A stretch of 64,000 bases of DNA from Amycolatopsis sp. A133 (GTDB lineage Bacteria > Actinomycetota > Actinomycetes > Mycobacteriales > Pseudonocardiaceae): NCBI RefSeq assembly GCF_031082405.1, contig NZ_JAVHJU010000007.1, forward strand, positions 1 through 64,000. The letters run 5' to 3'. Within the stretch, counting starts at the first letter, position 1, and each line of letters starts with the position of its first letter. Shown piece after piece: positions 14,038 to 23,257 of the stretch. A program made the translations under genes and the position numbers. The notes beneath the pieces were generated by a model. The model worked only from the letters and a program-made list of their open reading frames with translations. It was not told the DNA's origin and ran no database searches.

Positions 14038-17000
14038 CTACGTCGTCGTGGGTTCCGTGGGGTTTTCCTTGCGGGTGAACCAGTCCACGCATGTGGACAC
14101 CATCGCTGCCGCGGCCAGGAGCAGGGCCGCCTGGGTCACCGGGCCGTAGGCCCAGTCCTGGCCGTGGCCCAGTACCCGGCCCGTCACCGACACGGCCGCC
14201 GCCACCGCCATGCCGCCGAACGCCAGGTACCTCGGGGCCCGCTCCGAAAACTGGCGGGCCAGCAGGCACGCGATCAGCAGCACCACCGGCAGCATCCCGC
14301 CCAGCACCACCAGCAACCCGATCAGCACCACCGGTGTCCACGAACCGCCCGGGGAGATCGTGAAGCGACGGCGGTGGGCCGGCCACGCCACGCCCACCAG
14401 CAGCGCCAGCACCGCCGCCGCGCCGATCAGCAGGCTCAGGCGGTAGTGCGTGTCCGGGGTGAACGACAACAACACCACCCCGCCCGCGCCCGCCGGGACG
14501 ATCCACGCCTGCTGCCAGCCGTCCACGCGGGTGCGCGTCAGCTGCTGACCGTCCAATGTGGCCACCCAGCCCGCGTTCGCGTTCTCCGGGACCGCCAGCA
14601 CCGCCTCCGCACCCGGCCCGACCGTCACCGACCGCGACGTCGCGTCCCAGCCGCCCACCTGCACCGCCCGGTGTGCCGGCGGGGCCGCGGTGACGTGCGC
14701 CGGACGCAGCCACAGATCCTGGACCACGAACGACTCCGACCGGTCCGTCCGCAGCTCGTGCCCGCCCGCCGGCAGCGCGATGCCGCCCTCGGAGTCCCGG
14801 CACATCCCCAGCGCCAGCGGCCGGTGCGCGGTGATGTCGGACAGCTTGCCCTGCACCGACGTCCGGTAGTCGAGGCCGTCCAGGTGGACGTTCGGCCCCG
14901 ACCCGCACGGCACGGTGAACGCCGGGTCCGGCGCCGGCAGCAGGTCCGGGCTGCCGGACAGCGCCAGGCTGCCGACGCCCACGACCGCACGGGCCGCGGG
15001 ATCGTCGTCGTCGCCCGGCAGCACGATCTGCAGCTGGTCGGTGTCCAGCGGCTCGAACGACGCCGACCCACTCGCGTCGAGCTGCACGGTCCGCGTCCCC
15101 GACCGGCCGGCCAGCTCCACCTGCCGGGGCGCGCGAGCCCCGCTCGACGGCGGGACTTCGATGCGCAGTCCCGAAATCCGCTTCGGCGACGGCCACCCGA
15201 GGGTCAGCGTGGGCCGCAGGTCGGTGACGTCGGGGCGCCACGTCGTGCCCGGATCGCCGTCCACGGCCGCGAACCCCGCCGCTGCCGGGTCGCCGCCCAG
15301 CTGGGACGTCGACGCCACGGTGACGCCGGGCAGCGACACGGGGTTGCGCCCGCCGCCCGCCGGCAGCACCGAGCCGCCGACCAGGTACGTCTCCTCGGCC
15401 GACGTGCTGAACAACCGCCGGATCCCGTCGGGTTCCTCGCCGTCACGGGCGGCGGAGGCGTCGCACCGCACGGCGTCGCCGGCCGGCAGGCACGCGTACC
15501 GCGGCTGCGCACCGCGCGTGAACACGAACCCGGGCGCCGAGCCGGTCGGCAGGTCCGCGGGCACTTCCAGGGCCCGCTGCGGCTCGGTGCCGGGGATCTT
15601 CAGCTCCGCGATGCCGACGTTGCCGTCCTGGCGCCCCACCACCAGCGACAGCAGCGTGATCCGCACCTTGCGGGTGACCCCGGCGGCGACGGAGTACTCG
15701 TGCGGCCCGGCGCCGCGGATCACCTGCTGGTCGACCGAGCCGTTGTCGGTCGTGATCCGGATCCGCGTGGCCGGCCAGCCCACGCGCAGGTCGTCCACCA
15801 GCTGCAGCTCCACCGAGTTCACCAGCCGCGGGGTGTCCAGCTCCACCTCGAGCCACTGGCCGATCGGGCCGGTGAACGACGACGAGTGCCACGCCGTGCG
15901 CGGGTCGCCGTCGATCGCGGCGAACGGCTGGTGCCCCGGATCCGAGCCGCCGAAGGCGTCGGCGAACGAAGCCGCGGTCGACGCCGTCACCGAGCGGATG
16001 CCCCGGTAAGCGGCCACGGTCTGGTGCTCCGCCCCGGGGAACGGCAGCAGGTCGCCCGCGGCCCGCTGCTGGCGGTAGGCCTCACCGGCGGTCAGGGTCT
16101 GGCTGAGGTTGTCGCGGACGCCGCCGACGTTGCGTTCGGCCCGGCGCAGGCCGTCGGTCACCAGCCGCGGGCCGCCGGGCGACCCGCCGTCGCCGGTCAG
16201 CACCGTCGGCGTCGCCGGGCCGAGCTGGCCGGAGCCGATGAGCGGCAGCAGGTTCTCCGGACCGCCGCTCACCGTGGGGACGTCCTCTGTGGACGTCGCG
16301 GTGGCGAGCGGCACCGGCCGCTGCACCTCGTAGACCTCGAGTGGCCCGAACTCCGCCGCCTTCGCGATGCCCGGCGAGCCGGCCAGCCCGGCGCGCAGGG
16401 TCGCGATGGGCGGGGCCGTGGTCCGCTCGCGGTCGATGTCGTTGCGCAGCAGCAGGAACCGGTAGCCGGAACGCGCGAGCAGCGCGGCGAGCCCGGGGTC
16501 GCCGCGGCCGTCCGCCAGCGCCGCGTCGACGGAGTCCATCAGCCGCGTGTTCCCCTCGGACCCCAGCGGCACCTGGTTGCGGACCGCCCACGGGCTCCGC
16601 GCGATCGCCTGTGCGGGCTCGTCGACCGTGCGGCCCCAGTCGTATTCGCCGAAGCCGGTGGCCGGCAGCAGCAGCGTCCGCGCGTTCGGATCGGCCTTGG
16701 CGACGTACGCAAGAGCGTCGTACCAGTAGCCGGGCACCGCGTCCCAGCCCGGCCCGGACCGCAGGTTCAGCAGCCACGCCGGCGCGGCCATCACCAGCAC
16801 CAGCAGCAGGCCCAGCGCGGGCCGCAGGAAGCGCCGCGGCGACTGCACCCGCACCGGGCTCGAAATGCCGTGCACGAACGCCAGCATCAGCGGCAGCCGC
16901 AGCACCGGCTCGAACTTGTGGACGTTGCGCAGCGGCGCGAGCGGCCCGTCGAGCAGGTGCCGGACCTGCTCGGCCAGCGGGCTGTCGAGCGTGCCGACGT

Positions 17001-18087
17001 AGCCGATGGTCAGCAGGGTCAGCCCGGTGGCCACGCCGAGCACGAGGAACCGCCGTTCCGGCAGGCCCCGCCGGGTCAGCCCGAAGAGGCCGACACCGGC
17101 GACGAGCCCGGTGGCGAGCATCAGCACCGGGTTGTCGATCAGCGACCAGCCGCCGGGCCACCACGGCGTGCCCTGCACGACGTAGGCGACCCACTGGTTG
17201 GTCCCGCGCAGCACCTCGAACAGCGACATCGGCGCGGTGGTGTTCGTCGCGGACTCGATGTAGTCGAGGAACGGCAGGCTGTACTCGCCGAGCAGCAGCA
17301 GCGGCAGGATCCACCACAGCGTCGCGCCGACGACGAAGACGAACCACCACAGGACGAGCTCGACGTGCACCCGCGTCCAGCGGCGGGTCAGCAGCCACAG
17401 TCCCGGCAGGACGAGGGCCATCACGACCATCGCGCCGTTGACGCCGCCCATGCACAGCACGGCCACCGCGGACAGCCCGGCGGCCCGCCGCGGCGAGCCG
17501 ATCGCCCCGGCCCGCACGAGCGGCACCAGCACCCACGGCAGCAGCACCGCGGGCAGCATTTCCGCGGACAGCCCGCCGATTTCGGTCAGCATGCGCGGCG
17601 CGAGCGCGTACCCGAGCGCGCCGATCAGCCGTGTGCGCTCGGTCCCGATCTTCATCGCCCGCGCCAGCAGCAGCGCGCCGCCGAACGCGGCCGACAGCAG
17701 GACCGCGCCCCAGAGCCGTTGCGCGATCCACGCGGGCACGCCGGTGGCCTGGCAGAGCGCGAAGAACGGGCCCATCGGGAAGAGGTAGCCGTACGCCTGG
17801 TTCTGCAGCTCGCCCGCGGTGGCCTGCGGGTTCCACAGGTGCAGGGCCCGGCCGAGGAAGGCGAGCGGGTCGACGGCGAGGTCCAGTTTGGTGTCGAACG
17901 TCGTCTTCCCCGGCAGCTGCAGGAATGACAACGTGGTCAGGGCCAGCACGATCCAGGTGCTCGGCCGGCGGAGGAACGCACCGGGCGAGAACTTCCGGTC
18001 GCGTCCCGAAGGTGGGGCGTCGTCCCGGGTTCGTGCACGGGTGCCGGTTACCATCCGGTAGATACTAGGCGGAAACCTGGCTACCAT
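14038..18087 (-). CDS. aftD: Alpha-(1->3)-arabinofuranosyltransferase AftD family
   Basis: The 1349-residue protein is the size of mycobacterial AftD. The first span is followed by KTTFDTKLDLAVDPLAFL and LQNQAYGYLFPMGPFFA, both strongly conserved in AftD; the acidic residues near 65-69 occupy the GT-C catalytic position. Two F5/8C-like carbohydrate-binding regions lie at about 685-830 (AIDGDPRTAWHSSS) and 920-1015 (AVDGDPGTTW), and terminal spans follow. It adds arabinofuranose from decaprenyl-phosphoarabinose to arabinogalactan or lipoarabinomannan outside the membrane. ATG 18087 abuts the divergent methyltransferase start; ATG 18054 is an alternative leaving promoter space. Confidence 0.9.
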   Translation of the reverse strand: MVARFPPSIYRMVTGTRARTRDDAPPSGRDRKFSPGAFLRRPSTWIVLALTTLSFLQLPGKTTFDTKLDLAVDPLAFLGRALHLWNPQATAGELQNQAYGYLFPMGPFFALCQATGVPAWIAQRLWGAVLLSAAFGGALLLARAMKIGTERTRLIGALGYALAPRMLTEIGGLSAEMLPAVLLPWVLVPLVRAGAIGSPRRAAGLSAVAVLCMGGVNGAMVVMALVLPGLWLLTRRWTRVHVELVLWWFVFVVGATLWWILPLLLLGEYSLPFLDYIESATNTTAPMSLFEVLRGTNQWVAYVVQGTPWWPGGWSLIDNPVLMLATGLVAGVGLFGLTRRGLPERRFLVLGVATGLTLLTIGYVGTLDSPLAEQVRHLLDGPLAPLRNVHKFEPVLRLPLMLAFVHGISSPVRVQSPRRFLRPALGLLLVLVMAAPAWLLNLRSGPGWDAVPGYWYDALAYVAKADPNARTLLLPATGFGEYDWGRTVDEPAQAIARSPWAVRNQVPLGSEGNTRLMDSVDAALADGRGDPGLAALLARSGYRFLLLRNDIDRERTTAPPIATLRAGLAGSPGIAKAAEFGPLEVYEVQRPVPLATATSTEDVPTVSGGPENLLPLIGSGQLGPATPTVLTGDGGSPGGPRLVTDGLRRAERNVGGVRDNLSQTLTAGEAYRQQRAAGDLLPFPGAEHQTVAAYRGIRSVTASTAASFADAFGGSDPGHQPFAAIDGDPRTAWHSSSFTGPIGQWLEVELDTPRLVNSVELQLVDDLRVGWPATRIRITTDNGSVDQQVIRGAGPHEYSVAAGVTRKVRITLLSLVVGRQDGNVGIAELKIPGTEPQRALEVPADLPTGSAPGFVFTRGAQPRYACLPAGDAVRCDASAARDGEEPDGIRRLFSTSAEETYLVGGSVLPAGGGRNPVSLPGVTVASTSQLGGDPAAAGFAAVDGDPGTTWRPDVTDLRPTLTLGWPSPKRISGLRIEVPPSSGARAPRQVELAGRSGTRTVQLDASGSASFEPLDTDQLQIVLPGDDDDPAARAVVGVGSLALSGSPDLLPAPDPAFTVPCGSGPNVHLDGLDYRTSVQGKLSDITAHRPLALGMCRDSEGGIALPAGGHELRTDRSESFVVQDLWLRPAHVTAAPPAHRAVQVGGWDATSRSVTVGPGAEAVLAVPENANAGWVATLDGQQLTRTRVDGWQQAWIVPAGAGGVVLLSFTPDTHYRLSLLIGAAAVLALLVGVAWPAHRRRFTISPGGSWTPVVLIGLLVVLGGMLPVVLLIACLLARQFSERAPRYLAFGGMAVAAAVSVTGRVLGHGQDWAYGPVTQAALLLAAAAMVSTCVDWFTRKENPTEPTTT

Positions 18088-18822
18088 GTGCCGACGATCC
18101 TCCCGAATTCAGGCAGGTGCGCCATCTCGTTCGAAGATGCCTGGGCCTTGGCCGAGCCGGTCAAGGGCTGGATGACGCGCGCGCAGGGCGAAGCGCTGTG
18201 GAACGCCGCGTGCCGGCTCGAAAAGGGTGACGTCATCCTGGAAATCGGCAGCCACCAGGGCCGGTCCACGATCGTCCTCGGCGCCGCCGCCCGCACGGCC
18301 GGGGCCACGGTGATCGCGGTCGACCCGTTCGTCGACGGCAGGCTGTTCGGCGGATCGCCGACGCGGCAGCTGTTCGAGCGCAACATCCGGCGGGCCGGGC
18401 TGGACGACGTCGTCGAGCTCGTCGCCGGTTACAGCACGGAACTGCGGCCTGACTGGGACCGCCCCATACAGCTGCTTTACATCGACGGCAAGCACGACTA
18501 CTGGACCTACACCGACGACCTGCGCTGGTCGGCGCACCTGCCGCCGGGTGCCGAAATCCTGGTCCACGACTGTTTTTCCTCCATCGGCGTCACGCTCGGC
18601 ACGATCGCGAAGGTCCTCTTCGGACGGCGTTACACCTATGTGGACCGGGCCACGTCGCTGGCGCGGTTCCGGCTGGCGCCACCGTCCACGGCGGACCGGC
18701 TGCGCGTGCTGGCCCAGCTGCCGTGGTTCCTGCGCAACGTCGGGATCAAGGTGCTGCTGCGGCTGCGGTTGCGGCCGGTGGCGAGGGTGCTCGGGCACGA
18801 CAGCCCGTACGACCCCTACTGA
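18088..18822 (+). CDS. Class I SAM-dependent methyltransferase (Methyltransf_24 type)
   Basis: The 244-residue protein has motif I ILEIGSHQGRSTIVLG near residues 50-65 and IAVDPFVDG as motif II. RPIQLLYIDGKHDYWTYTDD is typical of Methyltransf_24 enzymes that act on sugars or glycans. A basic helical C-terminus (RNVGIKVLLRLRLRPVARVL) may contact membrane. The start is GTG 18088, immediately back-to-back with the aftD ATG. It is convergent with the second GT-C-like gene, with palindrome family A between the stops. Modification of an envelope glycan is likely but unproven. Confidence 0.82.
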   Translation: MPTILPNSGRCAISFEDAWALAEPVKGWMTRAQGEALWNAACRLEKGDVILEIGSHQGRSTIVLGAAARTAGATVIAVDPFVDGRLFGGSPTRQLFERNIRRAGLDDVVELVAGYSTELRPDWDRPIQLLYIDGKHDYWTYTDDLRWSAHLPPGAEILVHDCFSSIGVTLGTIAKVLFGRRYTYVDRATSLARFRLAPPSTADRLRVLAQLPWFLRNVGIKVLLRLRLRPVARVLGHDSPYDPY

Positions 18823-18826
18823 GGTC

Positions 18827-18866
18827 GTGAGTGGTAAGGCGGGTTAGAACCCTACTTGCCACTCAC
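18827..18866. repeat. Palindromic repeat family A, diverged copy
   Basis: The left arm GTGAGTGGTAAGGCGGGTT at 18827-18845 is identical to the copy at 74-92. The right arm at 18848-18866 has three mismatches. It separates convergent genes. On the minus strand it encodes VVSGK and the TAG stop (18852-18854) of the membrane protein; one of the arm substitutions creates that stop earlier than in the copy at 93. Confidence 0.82.
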
Positions 18867-20603
18867 GACGGGCTTGCCCACCTCGACCTTCGCGACGCAC
18901 ACCGGCGCGCCCGGGCTCGACAGCTGCACGCCGATGTGGTCGAACAGGCCGTCCACCGGCAGGTACAGCGTGTGCAGCCCGGCCTGGAACCACACCGGCG
19001 TCCGCTCGACCAGCCCTTCGCCACCGTCCGAAGTGTAGTAATCGAGCTTGAGCAGGTGCCGGCCGAGCACCGGGGTGTCCAGCGGGATGCGCACCGGCGT
19101 TTCGCCGATGGTGTTGCCGCAGTTCGGGACCGGGCCGGGCACGCCGCGGGAAACCGGGTCCACGCCGGTGATCCGGTGCGGGGTGCCGGTCGCGTCGAGC
19201 ACGTGCAGCCGGCTCGACGGCTGGTCGAAGTGCGTGCCGGGCAGCAGGCCGACCACCCGGGACGCGCGCGAGTCCGCCCCGAACCATTCGTGCACCACAT
19301 CGGACGGGACGAACGTGTCGTAGAAGACCAGCTCGGGATCTTCCGCGATCGCGGCGCGCACATTGCCGATGTACTGCCCGGAATGTTCGAACCGCAGCGG
19401 CGCGGAAAGCCGCGGAAATCCCACCGCGGAGCTGACGAGCAGGAGCACGCAGACAACGAGCGCGATCGGCCGGGCACGGTTGCCGCCGGACGGCGCAATT
19501 CCTCCGGGCGGCAGGAAGGCGAAAGCGCCGCAAAGGGCGGCCACCAGCACCAGGTCGGCGACGTACCGGGGGTCGTCGCCCGCCCCGGGGCCGACTTCGC
19601 GCAGCCGGGTCAGCGCGAGCAGGGCGACGTCCACGGCGAACACGGCCGCGAGCAGCGCCCAGGCGGCCCACGCCCGCCGTCCGCCGGTGCGCACTCCGGC
19701 GATCACCACGGCCAGTGCGGCCGCCAGCAGCAGGACGACCACCGCGAACGGCAGCGGCGCCCAGGTCGCACCCGCACCGGCGCCCGACCACGGCCCGCCG
19801 GCCAGTCCCGGCAGCAGGGTGTCGCCGAGCATCCGCCCGGTCAGGTCGGCGACGGTGCCGGCCGACATCGGCTGCGCACCCGCCCCGACCTGGCTCGACG
19901 TCACCACGAAGAAGACGGCCGCGAACCCGGCCAGCAGCACGGCGTGCCCCGCCCAGTAGCGGACGTGCTCCCGGAACGACCGGCCCAGCAGGACGGTCAC
20001 CCCGGCCAGCAGCACCGGGATCACCGCGGCCTTCTCGTAGAAGGCCAGGCCGAACAGCGTCCAGGCGAAGGCGCCGAGCCACCAGCGCCCGCCGTCCTGG
20101 ACGAACCGGACGTGGGCGTGCAACGCGCCGGCGGCGGCCAGCACCACCGGCACCAGCTGGACGCCGTAGGACCACCACAGCGTCGGGACCAGCAGCAACG
20201 TCGACGCCGTGAACACGGTGAACGGCACCAGGATCGCCCAGCGACGGCCGAAGCAGCGCACCAGCAAGCACCAGAACAGCACCGTCGCGACGGCCCGCAT
20301 CAGCAGCAGCGGCGCCATCAGGAGCGGGAAGTCCAGCGGCGCCCACCACGTCAGCACCGCGGCGAGGAAGAACCCGCCGGGCTGCAGGTGCCCGTGGTAG
20401 TCCTGGAACAGGTAGCCGAGGTCGAACGGCCCGGCCGCGGCCGCCCGGTAGGTGACGACGAAGTCGTCCTGGGCGAGACTGCCGTGCAGCGCCGCCCACG
20501 CGTGCAGCGCGAACGGCACCACGCCGGCCACGAACGCGGCGATGACCAGAGCGGACGGTCTTCGGATCGCCCGTGGCGCGGGCTTCTCGGTCTCCAGCAG
20601 CAC
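18852..20603 (-). CDS. Polytopic membrane protein, GT-C-like
   Basis: The 583-residue protein has about ten to eleven spans and an extracytoplasmic C-terminal domain (about 400-583). After the first span comes GSLAQDDFVVTYRAA, an Asp-Asp pair in the first outer loop as in GT-C enzymes, and DYHGHLQPGGFFL follows. A sugar transfer from polyprenyl phosphate is therefore plausible. The start is GTG 20603, 7 bp after the VWA gene, so both are one operon. The last residues PVVSGK and the stop are encoded by palindrome family A. Confidence 0.75.
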   Translation of the reverse strand: MLLETEKPAPRAIRRPSALVIAAFVAGVVPFALHAWAALHGSLAQDDFVVTYRAAAAGPFDLGYLFQDYHGHLQPGGFFLAAVLTWWAPLDFPLLMAPLLLMRAVATVLFWCLLVRCFGRRWAILVPFTVFTASTLLLVPTLWWSYGVQLVPVVLAAAGALHAHVRFVQDGGRWWLGAFAWTLFGLAFYEKAAVIPVLLAGVTVLLGRSFREHVRYWAGHAVLLAGFAAVFFVVTSSQVGAGAQPMSAGTVADLTGRMLGDTLLPGLAGGPWSGAGAGATWAPLPFAVVVLLLAAALAVVIAGVRTGGRRAWAAWALLAAVFAVDVALLALTRLREVGPGAGDDPRYVADLVLVAALCGAFAFLPPGGIAPSGGNRARPIALVVCVLLLVSSAVGFPRLSAPLRFEHSGQYIGNVRAAIAEDPELVFYDTFVPSDVVHEWFGADSRASRVVGLLPGTHFDQPSSRLHVLDATGTPHRITGVDPVSRGVPGPVPNCGNTIGETPVRIPLDTPVLGRHLLKLDYYTSDGGEGLVERTPVWFQAGLHTLYLPVDGLFDHIGVQLSSPGAPVCVAKVEVGKPVVSGK

Positions 20604-20610
20604 GGGGTCC

Positions 20611-22191
20611 TCACTTCTTGCACGCGGGCGGCTGGCACATGAGCTTGCTCAGTGCCTGGTAGAAGACGTCGGAGATCTTGCGCGGGTCCGGCGTGGTGAA
20701 GGACTCGCCGCCGGTCGCGGCGGAGACCTGCGCCAGCTCGCTCGCGTCGATGTCGGGACCGATGCCGATCCCGATCACGGGCAGCGGTTTGCGCGGGTCC
20801 TGCAGCCGGCCGAGCTCGGCGAGCAGGCCGGGCAGCCCGATCGAGTCGCCGTCCTCGTTGCGCCCGTCGGTGAGCACGACGACGACGTTGATCCGGCCGA
20901 GCTGCCAGCTCTGCCGGGCGTTCTGGTAGGCGGCGAGGATGGCGTCGTACAGCCCGGTCGCGCCGCCGGGCTTCGGCTTGACCGCCTGCAGCGTCGCCAC
21001 CCCGCCCGCGGCGAGCTGCTGGGAGATCGGCCGCATCGGCAGCAGTTCCTTGTAGTCCTTGTCGCCGTCCAGCTTGGTCGAGAACAGCCACAGGCCGATC
21101 TCGGTCGTCGGCTTGAACAGCCCGAGCCCCTGCGTCGCGGCTTCGAGCGTGAGCGCCATCCGGCTGCGGCCGCTGCCGGGCACGGTGGCGGCCATCGAGC
21201 CGGACACGTCGAGCAGCACCTGGACGCGGGCGCTGAGGTTCGCCCCGGCCCACGCCTGCAGCACGCCGTACATCGCTTCGGGCGCGGGCGGTCCGGCCGG
21301 GCGCGGGGCCGCGTTCGTGCGGGTGTCGCGCGGCCGGTCGCCGAGCAGCTGCCCGGACGGCGTCCGGAACCCGCCGTCGGCGAACGTCTGGGTGGCGGTC
21401 TGGTCGAGCAGCAGCCGCAGGAACCGCTCGGCCGCCGAGCGGGAGGCCTCGGAGGCCCGCGGCAGCACGACGTAGGGGTAGTCGAAGCTCGGCACGCCGG
21501 CGGCGGGGTACGCGGCGACGAGCTTGCGGGCCAGCACGGACTGCTCCGACGCCGGCCACGCGGTGTAGGGCTCCTTCACCGCCGACAGCCTGCGGATCTC
21601 CTCGGTGAAGGCCGCGGCCGGGTCGGGGGCGTCCTTGGTGACCTGCTGCAGGCCGATCAGCGCGGCGATGGCGGCCGGGTCCCGGCCGGGGTCGGGCAGC
21701 CCGACCGGGCTTCCCGCGAGGACGTCCGACCAGGACGGTGACTTCGCCGGCCAGCCCGCCTGCTTCGCCACGTCGTCGGTGAGCGCCAGCACCACCGGCG
21801 AGCTCGCCACCGGCTGGCCGGACTCGGGGAGGTTCCACGCGCCGCCGTCGCGGGCCTGCAGCAGCCAGGTGCTGGACTCCGGCACCCAGACGTCCGGCCC
21901 GTTCGCGCCGTTGGCCTCCAGCGCCGTCGCGGTGGCCGTCGACGGGCTCGCGGTGACCTCGACGGCGTAGCAGTCCCGCTCGGGGACGGTCCGGGCGAGC
22001 GTCGTGAGCACCGGCGCGATGTCCGGCGCGGCCGTGACGAGCACCGCGGTGGTGGTGTCGCAGCCGCTGCCGGCCAGCCGGTCCTTCAGGTAGTCGACCC
22101 CGGCCCAGGCGAGCAGGGCGACCACGAGCAGCGCGCTCAGGACGACCACCCGTGCGTCGATCCGCCGGGCCCGCGCCGGGTGTGCCGCCAT
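20611..22191 (-). CDS. Membrane-anchored substrate-binding-like plus VWA domain protein
   Basis: The 526-residue protein has an N-terminal anchor (residues 15-35). A periplasmic-binding-protein-like region follows at about 45-300 (VLVTAAPDIAPVLTTLAR, DVWVPESSTWLLQA). A C-terminal von Willebrand A domain starts at 320, with the MIDAS motif D328-x-S-x-S in LLDVSGSM and VVVLTDGRNEDGDS. This SBP-VWA fusion is frequent in actinomycetes; it probably binds a protein or ligand outside the membrane in a metal-dependent way. It is first in a two-gene operon with the GT-C-like protein. Confidence 0.82.
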   Translation of the reverse strand: MAAHPARARRIDARVVVLSALLVVALLAWAGVDYLKDRLAGSGCDTTTAVLVTAAPDIAPVLTTLARTVPERDCYAVEVTASPSTATATALEANGANGPDVWVPESSTWLLQARDGGAWNLPESGQPVASSPVVLALTDDVAKQAGWPAKSPSWSDVLAGSPVGLPDPGRDPAAIAALIGLQQVTKDAPDPAAAFTEEIRRLSAVKEPYTAWPASEQSVLARKLVAAYPAAGVPSFDYPYVVLPRASEASRSAAERFLRLLLDQTATQTFADGGFRTPSGQLLGDRPRDTRTNAAPRPAGPPAPEAMYGVLQAWAGANLSARVQVLLDVSGSMAATVPGSGRSRMALTLEAATQGLGLFKPTTEIGLWLFSTKLDGDKDYKELLPMRPISQQLAAGGVATLQAVKPKPGGATGLYDAILAAYQNARQSWQLGRINVVVVLTDGRNEDGDSIGLPGLLAELGRLQDPRKPLPVIGIGIGPDIDASELAQVSAATGGESFTTPDPRKISDVFYQALSKLMCQPPACKK

Positions 22192-22453
22192 GCACGTCCC
22201 TTCCCTCGTGAGGTGGTGGCAGCTTGCCAGCCGGGTGAGCGGGAAGCCAGTACCGGAAGCGGAACGTCACCACCGGCGCGTGAGCCGGCGGTGAAGGAAT
22301 TGCGTCGTGCGGCCGTTTTGGTGACGGACAATGCGGGAGCCGCATTTTTCGCTTAACGACCTTCAGACGCGGGTATCTGCACGATGGCGGATCGCGGAAT
22401 GTGATTTCGCCGTCCCCGAAACGGCGATACGGCACCGAACGGAGACGCAACCC

Positions 22454-23254
22454 GTGCGCACGATGTACGACGCGGTCACGGCCGCGAACATCCCCGCCGA
22501 TGCCCGGATGGTCGCCGGGTACATCGACAAGATCAAGCTGGAACCCTGGTCGGCCGCGGACTGGGGGCGGTTTCCCCACGCGGTCAAGGTCACCATCGTC
22601 AAGAAGGCCGGGACGAACGACGGGCACGTCCTCGACGTCGAGCCCGGCGACGCCACCCCGGCCGAGGCGCCTGGCTGGGTCCGGATGCGCCGCGCGGCGG
22701 GCGCGGACCCGACGATCTACTGCAACCTTTCGACCTGGCCGTCGGTGCGGTCGGCGTTCTCGTCCGCGGGCGTCGCGGAGCCGCACTACTGGATCGCGCA
22801 CTACAACGGCGATCCCGCCATCCCCGCGGGCGCGATCGCCAAGCAGTACCTGGGAAACATCGCCCCGGGCTACGACGTGTCGTCCGTCGCCGACTACTGG
22901 CCCGGCGTGGACGGAACCGACCCCGTCTCGACTGGAGTGGAGATCATGGAACGCATCACCGTCACCCCGCCGAACGCCGAGGAGAACGCGGTGCGGGTGT
23001 TCCTGTCCGGCAGCCCCGGCGCGGCGGTCGTCATCCGGCCGCGCCTCGGCGGCGACGGCTTCTCGAAGCCGATGTGGGTGGGCAACATCTTCGCGTGGGG
23101 CAACGACCGCCAAGGCGTCGGCCACAACCCGGCCCAGACGGGCGGCTACAACGCCAGGCTCACTTCGCACCGGCGCTACGACCTGCCGGGCGCGGTGTGG
23201 GCCGACATCAACTACAGCTCGGCCGACCCGTTCGAGATCGACATCGTCGGGTAG
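22454..23254 (+). CDS. DUF1906/GH25-like hydrolase-fold protein with C-terminal domain
   Basis: The 266-residue protein has an N-terminal TIM-barrel-like half, about residues 4-160. Its pattern (ADARMVAGYID, VLDVEPGD, GADPTIYCNLSTWPSVR, PHYWIAHYNGDP) recalls DUF1906/GH25-like putative peptidoglycan or glycan hydrolases. Asp and Glu in LDVEPGD are the probable catalytic pair. The C-terminal 90 residues (ERITVTPPNAEENAVRVFLS onward) form a beta-rich domain I do not recognise. No signal peptide is visible, odd for a wall hydrolase. Start GTG 22454 has GGAGA 8 bp upstream; ATG 22463 is possible. Confidence 0.7.
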   Translation: MRTMYDAVTAANIPADARMVAGYIDKIKLEPWSAADWGRFPHAVKVTIVKKAGTNDGHVLDVEPGDATPAEAPGWVRMRRAAGADPTIYCNLSTWPSVRSAFSSAGVAEPHYWIAHYNGDPAIPAGAIAKQYLGNIAPGYDVSSVADYWPGVDGTDPVSTGVEIMERITVTPPNAEENAVRVFLSGSPGAAVVIRPRLGGDGFSKPMWVGNIFAWGNDRQGVGHNPAQTGGYNARLTSHRRYDLPGAVWADINYSSADPFEIDIVG

Positions 23255-23257
23255 CCC

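Noticed and set aside
14164..17928. A 1254-codon plus-strand frame opposite aftD
   Set aside because: Arg/Gln/His-rich composition with no family motif, exactly antisense to AftD domains.
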